This document shows positions 24,239 to 31,714 of a stretch of 33,967 bases of DNA, one piece after another. Origin of the DNA: Actinomycetota bacterium (GTDB taxonomy: Bacteria; Actinomycetota; Acidimicrobiia; IMCC26256; PALSA-610); assembly GCA_005772765.1 (NCBI GenBank), contig SXIR01000079.1, forward strand, positions 1 to 33,967. The letters run 5' to 3'. The position numbers and the translations under genes are program-made. How positions within the stretch are numbered: position 1 is the stretch's first letter; each line of letters starts with the position of its first letter. The notes below the pieces were generated by a model. It worked only from the letters and a program-made list of their open reading frames with translations, had not been told where the DNA came from and searched no databases.

Positions 24239-25050
24239 CGAAGAATCCTCCGTGCGGCGCGCGCCGCGCACACCCGAACCGCGTGGCGACGGTATTCGGC
24301 CGTGGAACGGTGATCGTCGATCGGTCGAGCCTCGGCAGCCACTCGGACCGCGAACTCGTCGACCGCCGCGACATCGAGACCACGAGCGGCGAACCAGGCT
24401 TCGGCGTCGCGGGCGCGCAACACGGTCGGACCGACACTGCCGAGCGCGACGTTGAGCCGAGCGCCGATCCGCACCACCGCGACGCTGGCGACCGCGATCA
24501 CCATCGCGTTGCGCATCCCGACCTTCACGAACTCCTGCCGTTCGCCCAGCACCGGCAGCGTCGTCGCCACCACGAGCTCGCCGGCCTCGAGCGCATTGCG
24601 CTTCGGCCCCACCAAGAAGTCGTGAATCGAGATCGAACGTGCACCCCGTGCGTGTTGTATGACCACCGTTGCGTCGAGCGCGCTCAGCACCGGGAGCAGA
24701 TCACCGGCCGGCGACGCTGTGCCGAGGTTCCCGCCAACGGTGGCCGCATTACGAATTTGCGGTGATCCCACGGTTCGCGCCGCTTGAGCGAGAGCCGGCA
24801 CCAACGCGGTGAACGGCGAACGCTCGAGCGTCGCGCACGTGACCCCGGAGCCGATGCGTAACCTGTCGGCTTCGTCCGACCACGACCGCAAGGCTTCGAT
24901 GCGGTGCAACGACACGACCGATTCTGGCCGGCGATGATCGAAGTTCACCTCGACCATGAAGTCGGTACCGCCCGCGACGACGTGCGCTTCGGGATCGGCG
25001 GCCAACGCCTCCAGTGCCTCGTCGAGCGAGTCGGGCGACACGACGCTCAC
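24235..25050 (-). CDS. Xanthine dehydrogenase, FAD-binding subunit
   Basis: A 271-residue medium subunit of the CO-dehydrogenase-flavoprotein family. The FAD pyrophosphate loop AGGTDFMVE lies near residues 26-34, and the second FAD motif TVGGNLGTASPAGDLLP near 104-120. The C-terminal domain is the usual small alpha/beta lobe. It accepts electrons from the FeS subunit and reduces NAD or another acceptor. The GTG start overlaps the regulator stop by 4 nt. It is the only FAD subunit in the window, although two molybdenum enzymes are present. Confidence 0.9.
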   Translation of the reverse strand: MSVVSPDSLDEALEALAADPEAHVVAGGTDFMVEVNFDHRRPESVVSLHRIEALRSWSDEADRLRIGSGVTCATLERSPFTALVPALAQAARTVGSPQIRNAATVGGNLGTASPAGDLLPVLSALDATVVIQHARGARSISIHDFLVGPKRNALEAGELVVATTLPVLGERQEFVKVGMRNAMVIAVASVAVVRIGARLNVALGSVGPTVLRARDAEAWFAARGLDVAAVDEFAVRVAAEARPIDDHRSTAEYRRHAVRVCAARAARRILR

Positions 25051-25412
25051 GCGCTCTCCCGGATTGCGTTCAGGTAGTTGTAGATCGTGATGCGACTCAC
25101 GCGCATGGAGTCGGCGACTTCGTCGATGCTCTTGCGCAGCTGAAACGCTCCCCGATCGGCGAGTCGCCGAACTGCCTCTTGTTTGTCGGTGCGCGACAGT
25201 TCGCGTAACGATGCGCCGAGTTCACGCTCGACCTGTTCGATCAAACGCGGCAACGCATCCTGGAGATCCGGGAGCCGCAAACCGCCGACGAGCTCGCCGT
25301 CCCAATGCAACGGGATGTCCGATTCGATCACACGGCGCGCGGTGACGAGTTCTGCGCCAAGCCGATCGGCAACCGGTTCGAGCGCTCGGAGCAGCGGGTG
25401 GCGTGCGGCCAC
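25047..25412 (-). CDS. HTH transcriptional regulator (YheO/DauR-type C-terminal helix-turn-helix)
   Basis: A 121-residue protein. The last ~50 residues match the HTH_22-type domain of YheO/DauR regulators: LSRTDKQEAVRRLADRGAFQLRKSIDEVADSMRVSRITIYNYLNAI, with the helix-turn-helix near residues 90-118. The first ~65 residues lack the PAS-like sensor of full-length YheO and show DIPLHWDGELVGGLRLPDLQDALPRLIEQVERELG instead. It is the best candidate for the TTTACA-N3-TGTAAA sites, being encoded within the operon that flanks one of them. The GTG start 25412 lies one base after the upstream stop, with AGGTTGAG before it. Confidence 0.75.
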   Translation of the reverse strand: MAARHPLLRALEPVADRLGAELVTARRVIESDIPLHWDGELVGGLRLPDLQDALPRLIEQVERELGASLRELSRTDKQEAVRRLADRGAFQLRKSIDEVADSMRVSRITIYNYLNAIRESA

Positions 25413-25413
25413 C

Positions 25414-25692
25414 TCAACCTCGCGACCCGGGGCCGGACACCGGGCCGGACTCGATCACCAGCGACACGCGGGTTGCGCCAGCCGCGATCGCCGCGCCGCT
25501 CAACACCCGCACGGCATCGAGCACGACCTCGGCTGCACCGGCAATCGAAGTCGCGAACGGACCCACATCGGGTTCGAGACCCGCGGCTCGGGCCGCTTCG
25601 ATCGCGGCATCGACATGGGGACCGGGAGATCCCACCCGGAACGGCTCGACCGTGAACTCGGCACGCAGTTCCATCACACGGAGGTCCATCAC
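25414..25692 (-). CDS. Thiamine-binding-like small protein (MTH1187/YkoF-type, DUF77)
   Basis: A protein of about 92 residues with the ferredoxin-like fold of the MTH1187/YqgV thiamine-binding-like family. It shows AEFTVEPFRVGSPGPHVDAAIEAARAAGLEPDVGPFATSIAG and then VLDAVRVLSGAAIAAGATRVSLVIE. Members bind thiamine or pyrimidine-like ligands, but most are uncharacterised. Here it is the first gene of the xanthine dehydrogenase operon and precedes the regulator by one base, so it may supply ligand sensing to the short regulator. The start is uncertain: GTG 25692 and ATG 25689 suit a leaderless transcript from TACACT (25702-25697), while ATG 25674 gives the most family-like N-terminus. Confidence 0.72.
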   Translation of the reverse strand: MMDLRVMELRAEFTVEPFRVGSPGPHVDAAIEAARAAGLEPDVGPFATSIAGAAEVVLDAVRVLSGAAIAAGATRVSLVIESGPVSGPGSRG

Positions 25693-25711
25693 TCGAAGTG
25701 TACGGAGCGCA

Positions 25712-25724
25712 ACAGCTCAGCTGT
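25712..25724. promoter_or_regulatory. Second palindrome in the divergent island promoter
   Basis: ACAGCT-C-AGCTGT is a perfect dyad of 6-bp arms with a single central base. It lies between the start of the minus arm and the TTTACA-type operator. It is unrelated in sequence to that operator and may bind another regulator. Confidence 0.4.
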
Positions 25725-25733
25725 AGGGATTGC

Positions 25734-25748
25734 TTGACATTTTGTAAA
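25734..25748. promoter_or_regulatory. Palindromic operator between the two arms of the purine island
   Basis: TTGACA-TTT-TGTAAA has the same half-sites and 3-bp spacer as the perfect palindrome at 20224-20238. Its left half doubles as the -35 hexamer of the plus arm, so a bound protein would block that promoter. On the minus strand TTTACA could serve as a weak -35. The position between divergent operons suits common control. Confidence 0.6.
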
Positions 25749-25763
25749 GTAGGTGCCGATGAT
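25734..25763 (+). promoter_or_regulatory. Probable promoter of the plus arm, leaderless
   Basis: A perfect -35 TTGACA (25734-25739), an 18-bp spacer and GATGAT (25758-25763, 4 of 6 match to TATAAT) predict a transcript starting at about 25770. That is the A of the first ATG of the amidohydrolase gene. No Shine-Dalgarno sequence is present there, so a leaderless message is the simplest reading. Confidence 0.45.
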
Positions 25764-25769
25764 GTCTCG

Positions 25770-27077
25770 ATGAGCCCGCCGCCCGCGCCTGCGCCCGAAT
25801 CGGGCCCTGACTCCGCTCGCGCGACGTCCGGTGCGGTCGCGACCCACGCGTTGCGCATCGACGCAGCCCGCCTGGCCGAACGGCTGCGCGAACTCGCCCT
25901 GGTCGGCGCGATCGACGGCGGCGGCGTCTGTCGACTCGCCCTCACCGACGCCGATCGCGATGCCCGCGACCTCGTGATTGGTTGGATGCGCGACCTCGAC
26001 ATGGAAGTCCGCATCGACGCCGTCGGCAACGTCGTTGCCACGCGGGGTGGCGATCCTGCGCTTGCGCCCGTGATGTGCGGATCGCATATCGACACGGTTC
26101 GCACTGGCGGCAAGTACGACGGGAACTTCGGCGTGCTCGCCGGACTCGAAGTCGTCGAAACCCTCGCGGCCACGAGAACCGATACCGTTCGCCCCCTCGC
26201 CGTCGCGTTCTTCACCGACGAAGAAGGCGCCCGCTTCCATCCCGACATGCTCGGGTCGCTGGTCTACGCCGGAGGGATGAGCACGGAAACCGCGCTCGAA
26301 CTGCGGGGCATCGACGGCACCCGACTCGGCGATGAACTGGATCGCATCGGGTACGCCGGTTCCCACCCCTGCCCCGGTCCCGTGCCCTACGCGTTCGTCG
26401 AGGTCCACATCGAGCAGGGACCCGTGCTCGAAGCAGCCGGCATCACCATTGGAGCGGTGACGGGCGTCCAAGGGATCCACTGGGAAGAGATCACCGTGGA
26501 GGGCCGCTCGGCGCACGCAGGGACAACCCCGATGTCCATGCGTCTCGACGCTGTGCACGCGGCCGCGGCGCTGACGATGCGGGTACGCGAGATCGTCGAG
26601 ACCGTCGGCGGCAGCCAAGTGGGAACGGTGGGGTCGTTCGACGTTCACCCCAACCTGGTCAACGTGGTCGCGGCGCGCGCCGTCATCACGGTCGACCTGC
26701 GCAACACCGACGCCAACGAACTCGAACGTGCCATTGCCGAACTCGGGCGGGCCTGCACCGACATCGAACGCTCGGACTCCGTCGTGATCACCCGGCGGGT
26801 CACTGCCGACTTCGATCCCGTCGACTTCGATCCCGCAATGGTCGATCGAGTCGAAGGGGTTGCGACCACACTCGGGTTGTCAGTGCAGCGCATGCCGAGC
26901 GGCGCCGGTCACGATGCACAGATGCTGGCGCGGGTGTGTCCGGCGGCGATGATCTTCGTCCCGTCGGTCGCAGGTCTGAGCCACAACGTTGCCGAGCACA
27001 CCGAACTCGACGACCTCGAAGCCGGCGCGAACGTCTTGCTGCACACCATGCTCGACCTTGCGAACGAGGCACCGTGA
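25770..27077 (+). CDS. M20 allantoate amidohydrolase / N-carbamoyl-L-amino acid hydrolase-like enzyme
   Basis: A 435-residue binuclear-metal amidohydrolase of the AllC/hydantoinase-carbamoylase group. Metal and catalytic residues are H106 and D117 in CGSHIDTVRTGGKYDG, E151/E152 in TDEEGARF, H213 in VEVHIEQG, and the C-terminal His in GLSHNVAEHT. The dimerisation lid with EGRSAHAGTTPM is complete. Such enzymes remove the carbamoyl group from ureido acids (allantoate, N-carbamoyl-L-amino acids, ureidopropionate), releasing ammonia and CO2. A Pro/Ala-rich leader of about 25 residues precedes the fold. The start ATG 25770 is supported by the predicted leaderless promoter. It overlaps the next gene by 4 nt. 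The exact ureido substrate is not readable. Confidence 0.87.
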   Translation: MSPPPAPAPESGPDSARATSGAVATHALRIDAARLAERLRELALVGAIDGGGVCRLALTDADRDARDLVIGWMRDLDMEVRIDAVGNVVATRGGDPALAPVMCGSHIDTVRTGGKYDGNFGVLAGLEVVETLAATRTDTVRPLAVAFFTDEEGARFHPDMLGSLVYAGGMSTETALELRGIDGTRLGDELDRIGYAGSHPCPGPVPYAFVEVHIEQGPVLEAAGITIGAVTGVQGIHWEEITVEGRSAHAGTTPMSMRLDAVHAAAALTMRVREIVETVGGSQVGTVGSFDVHPNLVNVVAARAVITVDLRNTDANELERAIAELGRACTDIERSDSVVITRRVTADFDPVDFDPAMVDRVEGVATTLGLSVQRMPSGAGHDAQMLARVCPAAMIFVPSVAGLSHNVAEHTELDDLEAGANVLLHTMLDLANEAP

Positions 27078-28060
27078 CCAGCTCACCCGCGCTCGACCAC
27101 GGAATGGGCGACGACACGACAATTGCCGCCTCCGAACGGATCCTCCGCGTTGCCGGCGCCCAACTCGGGCCGATCGCTCGCGACGAACCGCGGGCAACCG
27201 TCGTCGAACGGTTGATCGGGCTGCTCGAAGCTGCCCACTCCCAAGGCGCCGAACTGGTCGTGTTTCCCGAACTCGCGCTGACAACGTTCTTTCCCCGTTG
27301 GTACTTCGACTCCTGGGACGACATCGACCCGTTTTTCGAAACCGAGATGCCCTCGCCGATCACCGCGCCGCTCTTCGAACGCGCCCGCGCCCTAGGAGTC
27401 GGCTTCTCCCTCGGCTACGCCGAACTCACCGCCGATGGGCACCACTTCAACACGACCATCCTCGTCGAACGCGACGGCAGCGTCGTCGGCCGTTATCGCA
27501 AAGTGCACGTTCCGGGGCACGAAGCGCACGAACCGTGGCGGCCGTTCCAGCATCTCGAACGGCGCTACTTCGAACCCGGCGACCGGTTCGACGCTTGGCA
27601 AGCGTTCGGTGGCGTCGTCGGAGTCGCGACCTGCAACGATCGCCGGTGGCCCGAGACCTACCGCGTCTTCGGGCTGCAAGGTTGCGAACTCCTCCTCATC
27701 GGATACAACACGCCGATCCACTACGCACCCGATCCGGGACAGAACCGACTCGCTGGCTTCCACAACGCCCTCGTGATGCAAAGCGGTGCCTACCAGAACG
27801 GCATGTGGGTCGTCGGCGTCGCCAAGGGCGGCGTCGAAGAAGGCGTCGACTCCCTCGCCGAGAGCTGCATCATCGGACCTTCGGGCGAGGTTGTTGCTCG
27901 CACCGACACCACCGGCGACGAGGTGATCGTCGCCGACTGCGACCTCGCCCGCTGCGCGAACTACAAGACGACACTGTTCGACTTCGATCGGTATCGACGC
28001 CCCGAGGTCTACACCCGCATCACAGCCCAACGAGGCGTGATCGCACCGGAGGGCTCATGA
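27074..28060 (+). CDS. Nitrilase-superfamily N-carbamoyl-D-amino acid hydrolase-like enzyme
   Basis: A 328-residue carbon-nitrogen hydrolase with the catalytic triad E66 (LVVFPELALTTFFPRWY), K143 (YRKVHVPG) and C187 (VATCNDRRWPETYR). These motifs and the downstream QSGAYQNGMWVVGVAK...ESCIIGPSGEVVA closely follow the D-carbamoylase branch rather than nitrilases or glutamine amidases. It would hydrolyse an N-carbamoyl amino acid to amino acid, CO2 and ammonia. The start GTG 27074 overlaps the upstream stop (GTGA), and its stop overlaps the next start (ATGA). With the M20 enzyme it gives the operon two unrelated decarbamoylating activities. Confidence 0.88.
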   Translation: MTSSPALDHGMGDDTTIAASERILRVAGAQLGPIARDEPRATVVERLIGLLEAAHSQGAELVVFPELALTTFFPRWYFDSWDDIDPFFETEMPSPITAPLFERARALGVGFSLGYAELTADGHHFNTTILVERDGSVVGRYRKVHVPGHEAHEPWRPFQHLERRYFEPGDRFDAWQAFGGVVGVATCNDRRWPETYRVFGLQGCELLLIGYNTPIHYAPDPGQNRLAGFHNALVMQSGAYQNGMWVVGVAKGGVEEGVDSLAESCIIGPSGEVVARTDTTGDEVIVADCDLARCANYKTTLFDFDRYRRPEVYTRITAQRGVIAPEGS

Positions 28061-30630
28061 CCACGACCGAACCGGCGACGGTGGGTTTCACGCTGAACGG
28101 TGCACCGGTGCGTGTGCGGGCCGACCATCCGCATCTCCTCGCGGCGCTGCGTGAGGAACTCAACGTCACCTCGCCGAAGGACGGGTGTTCGCCGAGCGGG
28201 CAATGCGGATGCTGCACGATTCTCATCGACGGCAAGGCCTCGATTTCGTGCCAGCTCGACCTCAGCCGAGTTGCCGGTCGCGACGTGACGACGCTCGAGG
28301 GCCTCGCCGAGTGCGATCGCAATCGGCTTGCACACGCGTTCGCGACCTGCGGCGCACTCCAATGCGGGTTCTGCACGCCCGGGATCGTGATGCGCACGAA
28401 AGCGCTGCTTGACAAGGACCCGCAGCTGTCGCGAGACAAGGCGGCACGGCACCTCGGCGCCCACCTCTGTCGCTGCACGGGTTACACGAAGATTCTCGAT
28501 GCGATCGAGCTCCTCGCCGCAGGCGACCCGATCCCCGCCCCCGCCCGATCGGGCGCAATCGGCGGAAGCGGCGCCAAATACGAGGCCACCGAGCTCGCCC
28601 TCGGCGACCGCGGTTACGTCGACGATCTACGGGTCGACGGCATGTTGCACGCGGCCCTGCGACTCGCCGACCACGCACGCGCCGACGTGACTCGGATCGA
28701 TACGAGCGCGGCGTTCGCCGTCGCGGGCGTCGAAGCCATCTATACGGCGGCTGACATTCCCGGCGAGCTGCGGGTCGGCATCATCCATACCGACTGGCCC
28801 GTCTTCATTCCGGTCGGAGGCCGCACCAGCTATCTCGGTGATGTGCTCGCCATCGTGGTCGCCACTGACCGCGCGACCGCGCGCCGGGCCGCGGAGCTCA
28901 TCGAGGTCGGCTACGACGTGCATCGACCCATCGTCGATCCGCACGCCGCCATCGCCGACGACGACGTCGCCGTGTGGGGAACTGACAGCAACGTGTTGTC
29001 GCGATCGACCTATCGGCGGGGAGACGTCGACGATGCGTTGCAGGCGTCAGCACACGTCATCACCGAAACGTTCACGACCCAACGTATCGAGCATGCATTC
29101 TTGGAACCCGAGTCGACCCTCGCGGTTCCCGATCCCGCTGGGGCCACGCTCCACGTCTACTCCGGTGGGCAAGGCGTGTGGGATGACCGCAACCAGATCG
29201 CGTCCTTGCTCGGCATCGACCGCGACCAAGTCACCGTCGAACTCGTGAGTAACGGCGGCGCATTCGGCGGCAAAGAAGACATGAGCAATCAGGGGCAGAC
29301 CGCGCTCGCGGCCTGGCTGCTCGGACGTCCGGTCAAGTGCACCTTGTCGCGCGAGGAGTCCCTCGTGCTGCATCCCAAACGCCACCCCATCCACATGGAG
29401 TACACAGTCGGCTGCGACGTCGAGGGCCAACTCACGGCGCTGCGGGCGCGCATGGTCGGCGACTCCGGCGCGTACGCGAGTGTCGGCATGAAGGTGCTCG
29501 AACGCGCTGCGGGTCATGCGAGCGGCCCGTACCACCTGCCCGCCATCGACGTCGACGCGATCGCGGCGCGCACGAACAATCCAGTGTGCGGCGCGTTCCG
29601 CGGCTTTGGCGCGAACCAAGCCCAGTTCGCCATGGAGGGCGCGCTCGACCGGCTGGCCGACCGCGCCGGCATCAGCGGGTTCGAAATCCGAGCACGCAAT
29701 GTCATCCGACCGGGCCAGGTGTGGGGACCTGGCCAGGTGATGGACGACGGCTGTCTCGGCGCGAGCGCATGTCTCGACGCGATCCGCCCACACGTCGATG
29801 CGGCGGTCGCCAACGGCAAAGCGATCGGGCTCGGACTCGGTTTGAAGAACAGCGGACTCGGCAACGGATTCAAGGAGATCGCGCGAGCTGTCGTCCGGTT
29901 CGAGACCGACGGGACCTGTGAGGTCCGCCACTGCTGGACCGAGATGGGTCAAGGCATCCACACCGTCGCAATGCAGATCGCCGCCGAGGAACTCGCCATC
30001 GATCCCGAGCGCATTCGTGTGATCGTCGACACCACGCGCGAACTCGGCGCTGGCCAGACGACCGGGTCGCGCGGCACGCTGATGGGAGCCGGATCCGTGC
30101 AGGCCGCGTGTCGCGCCGCGATCGCGGATGGCTGTCGGGTGGGTGTCGACTACGAAGGTGAATACCGAGTCGACTGGACGAACTCGTTGTCCGAGGGGCT
30201 CGAACGTCCGGTGATCCATTCGACGTTTGGCTATGCCGCGCAACTCGTCGTCATCGACCGCCCAACCGGTGCTATCGAACGAGTCGTCGCCGCGCACGAC
30301 GTCGGGAGAGCAATGAACCCGTTGCTCTGCGAAGGTCAGATCGAAGGCGCGGTGCACATGGGGCTCGGGTACGCGCTGAGCGAAGACTTCCCCGCCGACG
30401 AGTCCGGCCGGCCGACGAACATGACGTTGCGGTCACTCGGAATCCTGCGAGCCAAGGATGTGCCACCGATCGACGTCATCTTGGTGGAGTCACCCCAACC
30501 CAACGCGCCCTACGGGATCAAGGGAGTCGGCGAAATCGGCCTCGTCCCCACCGCAGGGGCAGTGGCTGCTGCACTCCACGATCTCGACGGCGGGTGGCGC
30601 ACGTCGCTGCCGATGCGGCGAGACGCCTGA
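28057..30630 (+). CDS. Xanthine dehydrogenase-like molybdenum hydroxylase, FeS and Mo domains fused, no FAD
   Basis: An 857-residue protein. Residues about 1-160 form the two-cluster FeS domain: C44, C50, C53 and C65 in GCSPSGQCGCC...SC, then C102, C105, C137 and C139. Residues about 170-857 form the molybdenum-cofactor domain with NGGAFGGKED, SREESLVLHPKRHP, NNPVCGAFRGFG and the catalytic GIKGVGEIG. This two-part layout matches XdhD of E. coli and the so-called selenium-dependent xanthine dehydrogenases (the selenium there is a labile ligand, not selenocysteine). An electron-accepting FAD subunit is not encoded beside it. The ATG start overlaps the previous stop. The stop TGA is in frame with the next gene, nine bases before its ATG. 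Confidence 0.88.
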   Translation: MTTTEPATVGFTLNGAPVRVRADHPHLLAALREELNVTSPKDGCSPSGQCGCCTILIDGKASISCQLDLSRVAGRDVTTLEGLAECDRNRLAHAFATCGALQCGFCTPGIVMRTKALLDKDPQLSRDKAARHLGAHLCRCTGYTKILDAIELLAAGDPIPAPARSGAIGGSGAKYEATELALGDRGYVDDLRVDGMLHAALRLADHARADVTRIDTSAAFAVAGVEAIYTAADIPGELRVGIIHTDWPVFIPVGGRTSYLGDVLAIVVATDRATARRAAELIEVGYDVHRPIVDPHAAIADDDVAVWGTDSNVLSRSTYRRGDVDDALQASAHVITETFTTQRIEHAFLEPESTLAVPDPAGATLHVYSGGQGVWDDRNQIASLLGIDRDQVTVELVSNGGAFGGKEDMSNQGQTALAAWLLGRPVKCTLSREESLVLHPKRHPIHMEYTVGCDVEGQLTALRARMVGDSGAYASVGMKVLERAAGHASGPYHLPAIDVDAIAARTNNPVCGAFRGFGANQAQFAMEGALDRLADRAGISGFEIRARNVIRPGQVWGPGQVMDDGCLGASACLDAIRPHVDAAVANGKAIGLGLGLKNSGLGNGFKEIARAVVRFETDGTCEVRHCWTEMGQGIHTVAMQIAAEELAIDPERIRVIVDTTRELGAGQTTGSRGTLMGAGSVQAACRAAIADGCRVGVDYEGEYRVDWTNSLSEGLERPVIHSTFGYAAQLVVIDRPTGAIERVVAAHDVGRAMNPLLCEGQIEGAVHMGLGYALSEDFPADESGRPTNMTLRSLGILRAKDVPPIDVILVESPQPNAPYGIKGVGEIGLVPTAGAVAAALHDLDGGWRTSLPMRRDA

Positions 30631-30636
30631 ACCGCA

Positions 30637-31662
30637 ATGGCGTCGACCACACCCGGCCTGGTCAACAGCCATCATCACCTCTACTCCGCGTTGGCCCGCG
30701 GCATGCCTGCACCTCCCCATTCGCCGACGAACTTCCGTGAGATCCTCGAACAGATCTGGTGGCGGCTCGATACCGCGCTCGACCTCGAGATGTTGCACTG
30801 GGCGGCGATGCTCGGCGCGGTCGAAGCCCTCGAATCGGGATGCACTGCAATCGTCGACCATCACGAGTCACCCAACGCGATCGAAGGGTCACTCGACGTC
30901 ATCGCAAACGCGTGCGCCGAGGTTGGTGTCCGGATCGTGGCGAGTTACGGCGTCACCGATCGACATGGCCCCGACGGTGCTCGACGCGGACTCGAAGAGA
31001 ACGAACGCTTCATCCGCAGCGGCGGACGCGGGTTGGTGGGAATTCACGCGGCCTTCACGTGCACCGACCCAACCCTGCGCGCCGCGGCTGAACTCGCCGC
31101 AGAACTCGACGTCGGCGTCCACGTCCACGTTGCCGAAGGCGTCGACGACATCGACGCGTCGACTCGCCTGGAATCGATGTCCCGTGACAACTGGCTCCTC
31201 GTGCATTGCGTTCATCTCTCGAACGACGCCGCGATCCGCGGCACCATCGTGCACAACCCACGATCGAACATGAACAACGCCGTCGGTTACGCCGCACCGA
31301 CCCGATTCGCCAACCCGGTTGCACTCGGCAGCGACGGCATCGGGTCCGCGATGCTCGACGAGTTCCAGGTCGCCTACGCGCGGTTGCGCGAACACTCAGT
31401 GACCGAAACCCCCACGACCGCATGGAGTTGGCTCGAACACGGTTGGGCACTGGTACCCGAAGCGGCCAACGACGTCGTGACCTGGTCGTACGACGGGGTC
31501 GACGATCCGTGGCGACTGGCATTCACTCCCGGTGTTCGGGCCGTCGATGTCGACGTCGACGGCGCACCGGTCGTTCGAAACGGCACACCGACCCGCGTCG
31601 ACGCACACGAAGTTCGTGCCAAAGCCGCCGAGCAGGCATCTCGCTTGTTCGCCACATTGTGA
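30637..31662 (+). CDS. SsnA-like amidohydrolase lacking the N-terminal domain
   Basis: A 341-residue metal-dependent aminohydrolase related to SsnA. Typical segments are [41 protein letters not shown] and [14 protein letters not shown]. Putative ligands H12 and H14, H162/H164 with the AE pair, H190 and D233 are all kept. Full-length relatives have about 50-60 more residues before TPGLVN, forming a small beta-sandwich; here the gene begins almost at the HxH motif, and a few internal loops look short. The region upstream codes for the previous enzyme, so no hidden N-terminus exists. There is no strong ribosome site; translation may depend on reinitiation after the TGA nine bases upstream in the same frame. 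The substrate is probably a purine-derived ring amide or amine. Confidence 0.78.
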   Translation: MASTTPGLVNSHHHLYSALARGMPAPPHSPTNFREILEQIWWRLDTALDLEMLHWAAMLGAVEALESGCTAIVDHHESPNAIEGSLDVIANACAEVGVRIVASYGVTDRHGPDGARRGLEENERFIRSGGRGLVGIHAAFTCTDPTLRAAAELAAELDVGVHVHVAEGVDDIDASTRLESMSRDNWLLVHCVHLSNDAAIRGTIVHNPRSNMNNAVGYAAPTRFANPVALGSDGIGSAMLDEFQVAYARLREHSVTETPTTAWSWLEHGWALVPEAANDVVTWSYDGVDDPWRLAFTPGVRAVDVDVDGAPVVRNGTPTRVDAHEVRAKAAEQASRLFATL

Positions 31663-31714
31663 AACTCCGCAATCCGGCGCCGCCCGGGTACTGGACATCC
31701 CGAGAAGAGGACCA

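Noticed and set aside
26989-28056. Open frame upstream of the fused xanthine dehydrogenase that would lengthen it by about 356 residues
   Set aside because: The extension is Arg/Pro-rich shadow of the two carbamoylase genes. The true start is the ATGA overlap at 28057, where the ferredoxin domain begins.
30628-30630. TGA between the xanthine dehydrogenase and SsnA-like genes as a selenocysteine codon
   Set aside because: The enzyme ends there at its usual family length, the next residues are not a catalytic site, and selenium in this family is a labile ligand rather than selenocysteine.
28057-30630. Assigning the fused molybdenum enzyme as an aldehyde or CO dehydrogenase
   Set aside because: FeS-Mo fusion order, the GCSPSGQCGCC cluster and the SsnA/YgeX neighbours fit the XdhD-type purine group better.
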